Below, piece after piece: positions 43,886-55,562 of a stretch of 64,000 bases of DNA (its first letter is position 1; every line of letters begins with the position of its first letter). Made by a program: the position numbers and the translations under genes. Source of the DNA: Craterostigma plantagineum (Eukaryota > Streptophyta > Magnoliopsida > Lamiales > Linderniaceae); NCBI GenBank assembly GCA_027422505.1, contig JAPQWV010000336.1:434001-498000 (forward strand), read 5' to 3'. Below the pieces are notes generated by a model. The model was not told the origin of the DNA and ran no database searches. It saw only the letters and a program-made list of their open reading frames with translations.

Positions 43886-45593
43886 TGTTGACCTTTTTGG
43901 TCCATACATGTTAGAGAGTTTTGATGAACGATGTAATTGTAATGACGTTAGGTCTATAAAATAAGCAATTCGATTTGGGAAAAGTAAAACGTCTAAGTTC
44001 ATGATAATATTCGTCCATGCATTGTGTATGAGCTATAAAAGTGTTGAATATTTGAATTGCGTGTGATTTTGTGATGATTTGATGGAACTATGTGATCGTG
44101 TGTTATAGACAGTCCATGAGATAGGATATATCGTTCTGTGCTATATATGGAAATAATGCATGAGATATCCTACTGAGCTATATATGGAAAATATGCTGTT
44201 TATATATGGAAAGTGATATATCCGTTGATACCAGTTTATTCCTGGACGAAAATCATATGCACGATCCTTGCTTGCCTTGCACTGAATTAAATGCGAAATA
44301 TTAAATTGATATCTTTCCTTGTGCTGATTGGATTATTATATTTAGGAAAGATTTGATTTAATTGACCTTATGGATAAGATGCTATTATATGATATGTGCT
44401 ATAAACGGATGTGATCTCTGAAATAAGGAAAGTTGTGCCATGATGTGATAAATCGATTTATGTAAGCTCTGATCTGATTCTTGTGCTAAACATGGTAAAT
44501 ATATTGATTAAATGCTATGAGCTGTACATGGAAAACGTGCTTATACCTTGCTATCTTATGTGCCATACTTGGAAAGTAAATCTAAAGTTACTCGTTACTA
44601 GGAACTGATAGCAGGGAATCACTTATGGAAAATTTCGATATGGAAAATATATGCGAAATGGTTGAAATTGCTTGAGTACGAAAATTGAGCTTTATATGGA
44701 ATATAATCATGCTTTAATGTGCTATATGACCGTTGTGACGATTTATTAGAAGCATGATTTATATGGTATGATTGACTCGAAAGCTACATGGAAACTATGC
44801 TTGATTTGGTGATTATTGTTTGATATGACTTTCCATGTGAAGTGCTATTTGAAAAGGACTATATATAAACTGCACTTGAGATTTTCGAGAAGATACAGAA
44901 CTTGCGAATTTAAGCCTACGAGAGATTTTTGAGCAGAGAGATACTAAGAGATTCCTGAGCCATTCACTTGCGATAGCTTTCTGCCTTACTGAGCGTTAAC
45001 TTGCCTATCCATCACTGAGCGAGTGATTTATCCGATATTCCATCATCCCCTGCCATATATTCTGTCTTCGGACGTGTTGTCTTCGGACGTGAGCAATACC
45101 AAGGAGGCAAGGTCGACGTTTACGCACACGTGAAGGGAAGGACAAGTCCGGGGGCCCTTCGGTAGCAAGCTGTGTCTGTCGGGATCAAGGAGATTCCGAG
45201 CAACGAAACTCGGCGTGTGGTAACCTAGTAGTGTCTAGTGTTCGACTTGTTTCGGTTGTGTATTGGGCTAACCAATCAGTTTTGTATCCAGCTACGGTGC
45301 ATTATAGTGATTGGTTAAACTCTTGGGAAGCAAATCCCAAGGAGAGGAGTAAACCCCAGTTGGGGATATAACCTCTATAAAAATCCTGTCTCGCATTTAC
45401 TTTTCAGTTATTTCTTTATCGCTGTGAGACAGACCCGACGCACATCCGACGTTACTAGGATATATCGGACATACTAGTTACAAACATCAGTAGGCATATC
45501 TAAGTCACCACATTTAATATTTGTGAAAAGAAGCATAAAGTTTTAAAAGCCTAATTCACCCCCCCCCCCCCCTTAGGCACATTTATATCTTCA
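43886..45593 (+). repeat. Sirevirus LTR 3
   Basis: This 1708-bp copy has the longest C run of the set (14 bases), at the cost of the following TCT. Confidence 0.92.
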
Positions 45594-45652
45594 TTTGGTA
45601 TCAGAGCAGGTTACTCAAACGACGGGCCTAACAAGCCTGAGTTAAAGATCTA

Positions 45653-46437
45653 ATGGCTTCTTTGAGTTTTGATGTTTTTGCAGAAGGACAATCCCATTCC
45701 AGGCCACCGCTCTTCGATGGAACAAACTATGCTATATGGAAAAATCGTATGAAGGAATTCCTGCTTGCTACTGACTATGACCTGTGGGATATCATCACGA
45801 CTGGACCCTACAGTCCCAAGAAGGCGGATGGAACTCCAAAGAAAGGTTCCGAGTACGATGCAACCGACAAGCGAGGAATATCCTTGAATGCCAAAGCTAA
45901 GAACATGATCGCCTGCGCGCTTACAAGAGAAGAATACAATCGTGTGAGTTCATGCGAATCTGCCAAGGACATGTGGGAGATGCTTCAAGTCACACATGAG
46001 GGAACCACTCGAGTTGTACAAGAAAGAATAGCCCTCTTAACTCACCAATACGAGCTGTTCAAAATGGAGGACAACGAGACCATAAGCCATATGTACGCAA
46101 GATTCATGAGCATCATAAATCAAATGTTCTAGTTGGGAAAGAAAATACCGGACGGTGAGAAAGTACGGAAGATACTAAGATCTCTGCCAAGAGAATGGAA
46201 TCCCAAAGTAACTGCCATCTACGAAGCAAAGGACTTGGACCAACTTTCAGTGTCAGAATTGACTGGATCTCTTACCACCTACGAGATGACTCAGATCTCC
46301 ATCAAAGAGAAACCAACGGTCCGAAGTCAACCAAACATTGCATTTAACACCGAACAAGAAAATGATTCTGAAGAAGAAACTGAGGAGGACCTAATGGAGC
46401 AGATCGCCATGCTGACCAGAAGATTTTAAAAGTTTCG
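45653..46437 (+). pseudogene. Truncated Sirevirus gag, copy 3
   Basis: Starts MASLSFDVFAEGQ; a TAG at 46130-46132 interrupts it where copies 1 and 2 have Leu or Ser codons. The frame resumes to RRF and stops. Homology ends at GTTTCGGA (46439), before the first zinc knuckle, where LTR sequence begins. Confidence 0.88.
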
Positions 46438-46600
46438 GACAGACCCGACGCACATCCGACGTTACTAGGATATATCGGACATACTAGTTACAAACATCAG
46501 TAGGCATATCTAAGTCACCACATTTAATATTTGTGAAAAGAAGCATAAAGTTTTAAAAGCCTAATTCACCCCCCCCCTCTTAGGCACATTTATATCTTCA
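46438..46600 (+). repeat. Partial Sirevirus LTR 4
   Basis: The last about 160 bp of the LTR, from CAGACCCGACGC to TATATCTTCA, joined to gag across a GA shared by both sides. Its C run has 9 bases. It is followed by AACGC, the right TSD of the array. One deletion removing the rest of internal region 3 and most of LTR 4 (about 8.4 kb) explains the junction. Confidence 0.9.
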
Positions 46601-46605
46601 AACGC

Positions 46606-48179
46606 AGATGGAAAACAGAAAATGAAATCAAGCAAGTCAATCGCACGTCACTTATCGACACGAATTTCCTTAGCACTACCAATCGAGATCCACACCTCAC
46701 AGGAATTCACTCAAATCACTCAGTGTATAGGATAATAAATCGGTGAATCACTCAATTCATGCAATAATAAAGTCTAACCCATATGCTTGCAAGTCAATCG
46801 CACGTCCACTACTTAATGCAGTTAGCATGAATCGGAAGGTCTTTTCGGGTTAAATGGGTTCAGAAAGTAATGAATGGGTTGTGGAATCACATATGAGTAG
46901 CAGTCGTGTCGGTCTCCATGTCATTGTCTAAAGCGTGCCAAGAATTAGCCTTTTTAGTTACGCCGTCTTCATATTCCTCTTATTTCTGCTGCGTTCCACT
47001 AAGCCTTTCTTCTCCCAAGTCTCAAAATGATAGATGATGTGGAATTCACGAGACTGGAAGATTATCGAAGGAAAGGTTCTTTCTTTCTTTTCGCAACAGT
47101 TCATCATCTTCTTGCTTCAGTTTCCCAGCAGGCACACCATTTCTCTCTCTCTTTTTTTTTCTTTTCCTTTTTTTTTCGCTATTTTTTTTTTTGAATACCC
47201 TTTCGCATTGCGGTGCGCTGCCCTTACGCCAACTCCTTGTGAGTTAAAACTTGTTGAAGAGGGGGTTCTTGACTGCTTTCGGCGTTGTCTTGAGGCGTCA
47301 TCCGACTACGCTTTTCGACTTTGACATTCGACTTCCACTTCTGCTTAACTCTGGTTCAGATGATCTCTGGAGGCTGATTTAGGTTAGTGGCTTATGATAT
47401 ACGAAGTGTAAGAAATAAATAGGCTTAGGCTCAAAGTGGCTAACTACGGTGATCAGTCGCGGTAGGGAACTTTGGCCGTGAACTTATTTGTAATGCCTTC
47501 GTCATATTCATACAAAACACGCTATAAGAAATTTCAATGCGTATCAAACAAGCAAGTTCTAGAGAGACGTAAATTATGCACTACTCACACAACCAAGAAA
47601 AATGAGCAAAAGCTCGTCAGCTCAAACTCTCACAACGGAACATGGCTTATGTGTGTGAATCTCTCAAAGTAACACTATATCTATTCATGCTAAAAAGATT
47701 AAATCACTGATGCATGTCTTTATCGCTTACTAGACTCCCTAATATGCAATCCACTTTGAGATGAACGCAAATAATCATGCCATTTTCATAGATTTAATAG
47801 CCACGGCACGTCATAAAAATGTTCACGTAAATTTTCAACAAAATTCCCAAACAAAATTCCCCCTCCCCACACTTAAGATGCACGTTGTCCTCAACGTGTA
47901 AAATAAATAAAAGGAAGGTAACAGAAATTGAAATAACGTGACTCCCCTGAAAAAAAATGGCGTGGTCCGTCTTCTACCATCTGATGTAGTTGAACTTGAT
48001 TTTGAAATATTTTGAGTCGTAGTCTGAATTCGTGTCACGTTTCCTGAAAACACTCAAAAGAAAATTAAACGCACGGAGGAAATAATAAAAGATAACAAAA
48101 TATGTCATAGTCATCACAAGTACATGAGTACTAGACCAACACAAAAGAGTACTAATAGAAAAATATAACATAAACGAAA
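46606..48179 (-). other. Athila 3' spacer, right of the Sirevirus array
   Basis: This continues the Athila interior interrupted at 25115. No gene is seen. On the minus strand a purine tract AAGTGTGGGGAGGGGG (about 47860-47876) sits beside text resembling the terminal tract region at 25020-25070 (both near TCCTCAA). A T-rich run lies at 47147-47192. TCAATCGCACGTC words repeat near 46636 and 46795. Confidence 0.6.
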
Positions 48180-49538
48180 CTAAGGTGGTGGTGGGGGCGA
48201 TGGTGGCCGCGGGCGAAGGTGGGCCATCGATTCCTGAGCAAGTGGAACGGACTCCTGTGTATGTTTCATCGCGGCGTTCATCGCCTGAAGGGCCAGCTCA
48301 TATCGCTGTTGCTCCTCGCGGTAGCGTCGGTGGGCTTCTTCATTTCGACGCTCATACTCGTCCTGGCGGCGCCGTGTTTCCTCGTCACGCCGTATGGCCT
48401 CCTCATGGTAACGTAGCATGTCCTCGCGTAGTGTGTGAAGGTCTGCGGCTGACGCGTAAGGAGCGACCCCTGATGATTCCCCTTCGTGGTAGCCGGAGGA
48501 ATGGGAAGTGCCGGCAGTGTCTGGGTGCACCGGAACTGGCCCTTCACCCGCAATTTCCAGTGGCTGGGGAAATGCGTCACCGAGGTCCGTCTGCCCACGG
48601 TAAACCTCGTGCCAGACGTAAACTTTGTTCGAGCGGGACCAGTTGGGCGCCTTGATCAACATCTTCATCTTCAGCATAATATCCTCGTTGACTAGATTAC
48701 GCCCGCCCACAATCTGCATCTCCGATGGATTGGCTGGTCACAGATTAAGGCCCTTGATGACCCTGGTAATAAATGGCGCTACTGCGATCTTCCCGTGGCT
48801 ACGAACGTCGGCTTGGGCCGCGAAGGCGTGCTTCAGGGCCATTCCTAGGTGTACGTGTTCCCCGCGCTGCATCTTGAGTAAATAGAAGAGGTCGCGAAGG
48901 CCTATCGCGCCGTGTGACTCGCCCCTTGGTGTGAGCGAAGTCGTCAGGAGCCGATGGATATATCGCAGGCCGGGGTTCCTGAGCGACGAGGCCTTCGACG
49001 TTTTGACGCTGAAGGGGGGCTCGCCGGGTCTCGTAATCTCTTCCCAACCGGCCTGACGAAAGTTCCAGCCTTCCAGGTAATTCTTGTAATATAAGTCTGT
49101 TAGCCCTGTGTGCCCGTAAGGTAGCTCCGGTGTCCCAATTGGACGGCAGATGTCTTGAATGTCCGCCGCATGCTCTGTGTTAAACGCCCGGAATGTGATA
49201 TTGTTCCGGCCAAATTCTTCGTGGGCGAAGGTGGACAGGAACTCCAGTGTCAGCTCCTTATATCCCGGCTCGTCGATGTGAAAGAAATCTAGCCACCCAC
49301 TCAGTGACAGGTAGCCGGCCACCTGCTGGTCAATGTTGTACTTTTCCAGCGTATCATGGTCAATTTGATCAGTCGGAATGAACTCCGTATTCTTTAGCCG
49401 GTTGTAACGGGCCTGGTGTGTCTCATCGTCAAACTGCCCCATAGCATCTAGTAGTGACGGCGTGTTTTGGCCTCGACGTGGACGACTCGTTGATCGCGAA
49501 TCGTTAGCACGTCCGGCAGCGGTTCGGCTCTTACCCAT
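48180..49538 (-). pseudogene. Athila ORF1/env-like protein, one in-frame stop
   Basis: A frame of about 450 codons starts MGKSRTAAGRANDSRSTSRP at 49538. The N-terminal 270 residues have the Athila ORF1 wording (SLSGWLDFFHIDEPGYKELT; RAFNTEHAADI; LTTSLTPRGESHGAIG). TGA at 48738-48736 interrupts it, and the same frame continues with a highly charged Arg/Glu coiled coil (about 48470-48230) and ends in a proline run. In Athila elements this frame lies downstream of integrase, as here. The function is not established; no membrane segment is evident. Plus-strand frames here are antisense shadows. Confidence 0.8.
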
Positions 49539-50310
49539 GGTACCTAGAAGTCCAAATGTGAGCTGGCGAGAAAATAATAATCAACACAGCTCGACTCGAC
49601 CAACGTTGCGACGATAATTCCAAAACAAAAACATATATAAATTCAAATCGGCATTTTGTCGAACACATAAAAGACGAACTACAATACTCTTTCAAATGGC
49701 AATAATAGATCAACCAAGCACATGCTTAGATTCTATTCGATGAATCAATGGCAAACAAACCATTAAACGCGACCAATTCCGTTACAAATTCCAAAATTCC
49801 CCAATTTGTGAAATTAGGGTTTATCATTCCTAAATCAAAATTAACCGACGAAATCATGAATTTAAGCACATCCAAGGCGTTCAAAGCATATTTCTAACCA
49901 TAAAGAGCAATACGAACACCAAAAGTGATCCAATTGCAAAAGCCACAATTTCGAAAATTAGGGTTCATCGCCCAAAATCTAAATTAACACACGAAAACTG
50001 CAAATCCGTCAACCCCAACATGCTTAAATACGAATGTAGTAATGAGAGAGCAATGTAAACACAAAATTGATCAACATCTCGAAAAATACCCGCATTGGCA
50101 AAATATGAATTTGGAGGTGAAAGTTCATACCTTTTTGATTTAATCGCGTGGAATTAGATGTGAAACGAGTTGTGCGGTGTCGCCGGAAATTCGAGCTGCG
50201 GAAAGGGCCCGAGATGTGGTGATTTTGGAGTGAAAGTTTTCGTCGTGCGGTGATTTGGAAGTGAAGAAGATGAATAGTGACGGAATGGTGTTTTAATAGG
50301 TGAAAATCGT
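49539..50310 (-). other. Athila spacer upstream of the env-like ORF
   Basis: AT-rich DNA with repeated AAATTAGGGTTYATC words (about 49810 and 49960) on the plus strand and no coding signal. Confidence 0.5.
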
Positions 50311-51085
50311 CGCATTCACGGCCGTGATTGACAATTCACAAGCCGTGAAGACGGACAGTGTGCACATATGCGTCGCCGTCACGGCCGTGACTGTTGGAGT
50401 CATTGGCCGTAACCCCGGGCAGTGGGTTTAGCCCGTCTTAGTCACGGCTGTGACTGTCGTGAAACAGGCCGTGACACCCTCTTCATTATTTTTATTTTTT
50501 TATTTTTTTATTTTTTTGATTTATATATATTTTATATATATATATATAATTTTTATATATATTTATTTTTTTATTATAATTTTTTTATATTATTACTATA
50601 TATTATTTTATTTATTTATTTATTATTATTATTATTTTATTATTTAATTATTTATTTATTTTTATTTTTATTATTTTTTTATATATATAACCTGTCGGAG
50701 TCACAGCCGTGAATGGGTATCCACAAGCCGTGACTATGGGCAGTGTATGAGTGATGTATCGTTCACGGCCGCGACTCAGTAGGTCACATGCCGTGAATGT
50801 AGGCAGTGGCATTGGTTGGGCCTAGTCGCGGCCGTGACTAGCGAATCATTGGCCGTGACTTCAATAATTTTTTTTCCCCCCGGAGTCACGGCCGTGAGAT
50901 TTACGCCTCTGGCCGTGACTTTGGACAGTGAGCGATATCATTGTTGTTCAATACCTCACGGCCGTGAGTAGTTAAGCAAATGGCAGTGAAGCTTGACAGT
51001 GGCCTCTTGTTTTTTCGTTCATGGCTGTGAGTTGTAAGCGTACAGGCCGTGAACTAGCTAGTCGCGGCCATGGCTCTTGAGTTCT
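50311..51085. repeat. Palindrome-pair array in the Athila internal region
   Basis: About ten units of the form TCACGGCCGTGA, then about 14 bases, then GGCCGTGA. This is the reverse-complement order (full then half on the plus strand) of the LTR arrays (half then full). A T/A-rich block at 50488-50690 interrupts the array after three units. Confidence 0.85.
50488..50690. repeat. T-rich and TA low-complexity tract
   Basis: About 200 bases made almost only of T and A (TATTTTTTTA, TATATATA and ATTTATTT words). It inflates two meaningless open frames. Confidence 0.95.
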
Positions 51086-51996
51086 TGGCCGCGACTGCAA
51101 TTTTTTTTTTGTATGATACTTATTATTATTTAATATATATTTTAAATATGATTGACACGCAATCGACGATTTTTTCGAGAACGATAGGCGCAAGGAAAAA
51201 TCTGATAATCGACAAAACAAATATCACTTTCTCGCGCGGCGTCAGATCATCCAAGTCAAAAATTCGTCTGTATCATTTATGGGATTTGCTGATATGACAA
51301 TGATATTTTTGTGCCGTTCATGCCTATAAATAGACAGTGGTAGAACAACACAATAGCATCATCTACCATAAACCCACGTCTTCAACGATCTTATTTTCAG
51401 TATTTAGGTTAGCTAGTCACGATGTTTTGGGGACAACAACAAGATCGTGAGGATGAGAGTGAAGAGTATGCAAGGATTCGTCGTAATTTAGATATGCTAT
51501 CACTTTACCTTGCTCTTCTTTTGGGTTTGTTTGGAGTTTTACTTGCTTTTGTGTGTTGGGTTATCACCAGGTGCACTTGTGTGTAACCCGCCCTTATGAA
51601 GCAAAAATAAACTATTGTTCTGTCTGTTATTCGCAGTTTTAATTTGCTTTTGTGTTGGACCTTCACACGTTGTAATGGTGTTGTAACCATCTTTTATGAA
51701 ATAAAACTATCGTTCCTATTTCGTCTCTAGACTCTGCGTTGTACCCATCTTCAATGTTTGTAATAAACTTATTATTAATTAAATATTACTGTTATTATTA
51801 TTATTGTTGTCAGTGTTGTTTTATTTAATTTAATATACATATATAGTTTTAGATAGATTATTATTTTTTTAATTTTACTTTTAATTTTTATTATTATATA
51901 TTTTTTTATATACCTAAAATGTAAAATAGAAATACCTGGGTTGCCTCCCAAGGAGCGCTTCTTTTAACGTCTCAGCCTGACGTCCTTCCTAGGCTC
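51086..51996 (-). other. Athila spacer after integrase
   Basis: No conserved gene. Near 51935-51965 the minus strand reads GGGAGGCAACCCAGG, a motif usually found just after pol in Athila and related elements. A weak duplicated block (GTGTTGG, TTATGAA(A/G)(C/T)AAAA) occurs at about 51530-51620 and 51640-51710. Confidence 0.55.
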
Positions 51997-53296
51997 TTAT
52001 GCTGGCTTGAAATCGAGGTATAATACCTCCTTATCGCTCAAATTTTCCTCGCCTCCATGATAATGCTTCAATCGGTGCCCATTCACCTTGAAAGTACCCT
52101 GCCCCATACCTGAAATCTCAACAGTACCGTATGAGAAAACACGAGTAACAGTGAACGGTCCTGACCAACGTGACCTAAGCTTACCAGGAAAAAGCCTAAG
52201 TCGAGAATTAAAGAGGAGGACTTGGTCCCCTTCTTGAAATTCTCGTCTGTGCCTAATTTTACTGTCATGGTAGGCTTTTGAACGTTCCTTATACATTCTA
52301 GCATTATCATAAGCTGATAAACGCCACTCGTCAAGCTCATTAATTTGGAGCTGCCGCTTTTCGCCGGCTTTCCCCAAATCCATGTCCAATGACTTAATTG
52401 CCCAATAGGCTTTATGTTCGATTTCTACAGGGAGGTGGCATGCCTTCCGTAAACCAATCTATACGGTGTAGTACCTATTGGTGTCTTATACGCGGTCCTA
52501 TACGCCCAAAGTGCGTCATAGCCCACTCCTTACGGTTCCCATCTATAGTTTTTTCAAGAATACGTTTTAACTCGAGGTTCACGACTTCTACCTGACCGCT
52601 AGCCTGAGGGTGATAAGGGGTGGACAGGCTGTGTCTAACACCATAACTATCTAAGGTGCGTGCAAATTGGGTGTTACAGAAATGGGTGCCTCTATCACTA
52701 ATGATACATCTAGGGTCCCCAAATCTTGAAAACAGTGTTCGTAAAAATCGAACAACAACCCTAGCATCGTTCGTGGGTAAAGCATGCGCCTCTGCCCACT
52801 TAGACACATAGTCTACAGCAACCAGAACGTACTTATTATTATACGAACTGGGAAACGGGCCCATGAAATCTATACCCCAAACATCGAAAATCTCAGAAAC
52901 TAGAATAAAATTTTGAGGTATTTCATCACGTTTTGAGATATTACCTGTGCGCTGACATTGATCACAAATGTCAACGTACCGTTGTGCGTCTTTGAAAATC
53001 GTTGGCCAATAAAACCCGCTTTCCAGTACCTTCTGAGCTGTTCGATTGGCTGCATAATGCCCTCCAGTTGGTCCGCTATGGCAATGCCCTAGAATCTTCG
53101 TCGTCTCACGGGAAGCAACACATCGACGTATTACCTGGTCTGCACATCGCCTGAAAAGATACGGATCTTCCCAAAAGTAATACTTCAAGTCAGAAAAGAA
53201 TTTCTTCTTTTGCTGACTTGTGTATCCCTTTGGTAGAACCCTCGCAACAAGATAATTAGCGAAGTCTGCAAACCAAGGAATATCGTCACTTACCAC
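51997..53296 (-). pseudogene. Athila integrase, frameshifted
   Basis: 53296-52475 encodes the zinc-binding part ([16 protein letters not shown] with CDQCQ) and the catalytic core: DFMGPFPSS (Asp), SDRGTHFCN (Asp) and [10 protein letters not shown] (Glu). Near 52475 the frame shifts; 52389-51997 continues with the C-terminal domain (RREFQEGDQVLLFNSRLRLF, RWSGPFTVTRVF, HRLKHYHGGE). All catalytic residues are visible. It would insert element DNA into chromosomes. Confidence 0.9.
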
Positions 53297-53305
53297 TTGT
53301 ATTGC

Positions 53306-54127
53306 CTACAAGTGCTCGTCTGGGAATGTGTTCTGAATTTCCTTGGTGTCCTTGTTGTAAATCTCGGACTCCTCTAGTCGAGAGAGATGATCCGCCGCCA
53401 GATTTTCTGCCCCCTTTTTATCTCGGATCTCTATATCGAACTCTTGAAGGAGTAAGATCCATCTAATTAGCCGAGGCTTGGCGTCCGGCTTCGCTAGTAA
53501 ATACTTAAGGGCAGAGTGATCAGTAAAAACAATAACTTTGGATAAAATAAGGTATGACCTGAATTTATCGAAAGCGAAAACGACAGCTAAAAGCTCCTTT
53601 TCCGTGGTCGTATAGTTTGCCTGGGCCGTGTCTAACGTATTACTGGCGTAGTAAACTGGCCTGAAATGATTGTCCTTGCGCTGCCCTAGCACGGCTCCTA
53701 CTGCGTAATCACTTGCATCGCACATTAGTTCAAAGGGCAACCCCCAATCGGGGGCAACCATGATAGGTGCTGCGATCAGTCGCTCCTTAAGCAAATTAAA
53801 GGCATGCAAGCATTCCTCGTTAAAATCAAACGGAGCATCTTTCTCAAGTAATCTAGACATGGGTCGAGCAATTTTAGAAAAATCCTTAATGAACCTACGA
53901 TAAAAACCAGCATGTCCCAGAAAACTCTTAAATGATCTCACGTTCGAGGGGACAGGTAATTTTTCTATTGTCTCTAATTTAGCTCGGTCCACTTCGATTC
54001 CTTTAGAGGAAATCTTATGGCCCAGAACTATACCCTCTCGAACCATGAAATGGCACTTTTCCCAATTAAGTGCCAAGTTCGTTTCTTCGCAGCGTGCGAG
54101 TACGAGCTTCAGATTAGCAAGGCACAC
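53306..54127 (-). pseudogene. Athila RT C-terminal part and RNase H
   Basis: Reads [20 protein letters not shown] and [17 protein letters not shown] (reverse transcriptase thumb), then [38 protein letters not shown] and [12 protein letters not shown] (RNase H Asp, Glu, Asp). It ends in the segment before integrase. The active site FMDD lies just upstream at about 54156-54167, in a frame separated by a stop. Confidence 0.9.
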
Positions 54128-54179
54128 ATCAAACGACTATCCAAATACAGAAAAATCATCCATAAACACCTACATTACC

Positions 54180-55562
54180 TCACCTACCAACTCGTCGAAT
54201 ATTGCCATCATACATCAATGGAAAGTGGCTGGGGCATTGCATAGACCGAATGGCATCCTCCGGTATGCAAACGTACCGAAGGGACAGGTGAATGTGGTCT
54301 TTCTCCTGGTCCTCAGGTGCAATGGGAATCTGCAGATATCCTGAAAGACCATCAAGAAAGCAATAAAATGAATGACCAGATAATTTTTCTAACATTTGGT
54401 CAATAAATGGTAAGGGGAAATGGTCCTTTCTCGTGGCGCCGTTTAATTTTCTGTAGTCGATGCACACGCGCCACCCAGTCACAGTCCTCGTTGGAATCAA
54501 TTCATTGTTATCGTTAGTGACGACCGTCATTCCTCCCTTCTTCGGGACCACTTGGGCCGGACTTACCCAAGCGCTATCTGAGATAGGGTAGATCATCCCT
54601 GCGTCTAGTAGCTTAATAACCTCCTTCTTCACGACATCTTTCATATTCGGATTGAGTCGCCTTTGACGTTGGGCGACTGGCTTAAACTCGTCCTCCATTA
54701 GGATCTTGTGCGTACAGTAGCTCGGACTGATCCCTCTGATGTCGGATATCTTCCACGCTATTGCCTTCTTGTGCGCTCTTAACACTTCCAAGAGCTGACC
54801 CTTCTGTCCATCGTCGAGGCTCGATGAAATGATAACTGGTAGCCCTCCATTGTTTCCGAGAAACGCATACGCGAGGTGGTCAGGTAATGGCTTCAACTCT
54901 AGGACGGGTGGCTCCTCTACCGAGCTCTTTTCCTTGTCTTCTTCCCTGCTCTCGTCGATAGCTATGATGGGCTCGTCGACTTCCTCCCCACACTCGTCGA
55001 TTGCCAAAATTTTCTGTGTATCCTGCTCGTGGGGGAACTGTGATAGACCTTGTACAGAAAAGAAAAAATCATGCTCAAAAGCGTCTAAGTAGTAACACTT
55101 ATCGTCATGCTCATTACTCTTCTTCATCGACTCAGCCATATTGAACGCGTCTACCGTCAAAGTTAACGTCCCATTTCTAACATCTACCATAGTCTCACCG
55201 GTAGCTAGAAATGGTCTACCTAGAATCAATGGAACGTTATCATCCTCCTCCATATCTAAGATAACAAAGTCGGCGGGAATCACAAATTTACCTACCTTTA
55301 CTAAGACATCCTCAATGACACCACTAGGGTATTTTAATGATCGATCAGCTAATTGAAGACTCATCCTAGTGGGTCGTGGTTCACCTAGCCCTAAGCACTT
55401 AAACATGGAATACGGCATTAAATTAATGCTAGCTCCTAGATCGGCTAAAGCACGTTCAACAACTAAATCTCCTATAAGGCAGGGAATTGTAAAACTCCCT
55501 GGTCTTTGAGCTTTTTCGGCATCTTGTTCTGAAGTATCGCCGAGCATTCCCCTCGTAAGCAT
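54180..55562 (-). pseudogene. Athila protease and RT N-terminal part
   Basis: Protease signature ALADLGASINLMPYSMF (about residue 40; DLGAS instead of the usual DSGA, a typical Athila form) and VPLILGRPFLAT. Reverse transcriptase begins near residue 290 (FKPVAQRQRRLNPNMKDVV, WRVCIDYRKLNGATRKDHFP, CFLDGLSGYLQIPI). Near 54290 the frame shifts, so the conserved PFGLCNAP region reads as different residues. A variable acidic linker (EEDKEKSSVEEPP) lies between the domains. Confidence 0.88.

Larger units (their letters stand above)
25116..46600 (+). mobile_element. Tandem Sirevirus-type copia array: 3 LTRs plus a partial fourth
   Basis: LTRs start at 25116, 34496 and 43886, giving unit lengths of 9380 and 9390 bp. 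Two complete internal regions are followed by a third truncated inside gag and joined at about 46438 to the last 160 bp of a fourth LTR. The outermost ends are flanked by AACGC at 25111-25115 and 46601-46605, so the array occupies a single insertion site. The CCHC gag, pol in copia order, env-like ORF after pol, 1.7-kb LTRs, Met primer site and repeated GGGGGAG purine tracts fit Sireviruses. Every copy has its own lesions. Confidence 0.93.

Noticed and set aside
48185..48655. Plus-strand 156-residue frame
   Set aside because: Antisense of the charged coiled coil of the Athila env-like frame, with no domain of its own.
50422..50712. Frame encoding mostly Tyr, Phe, Ile and Leu
   Set aside because: Product of a T/A-only tract.
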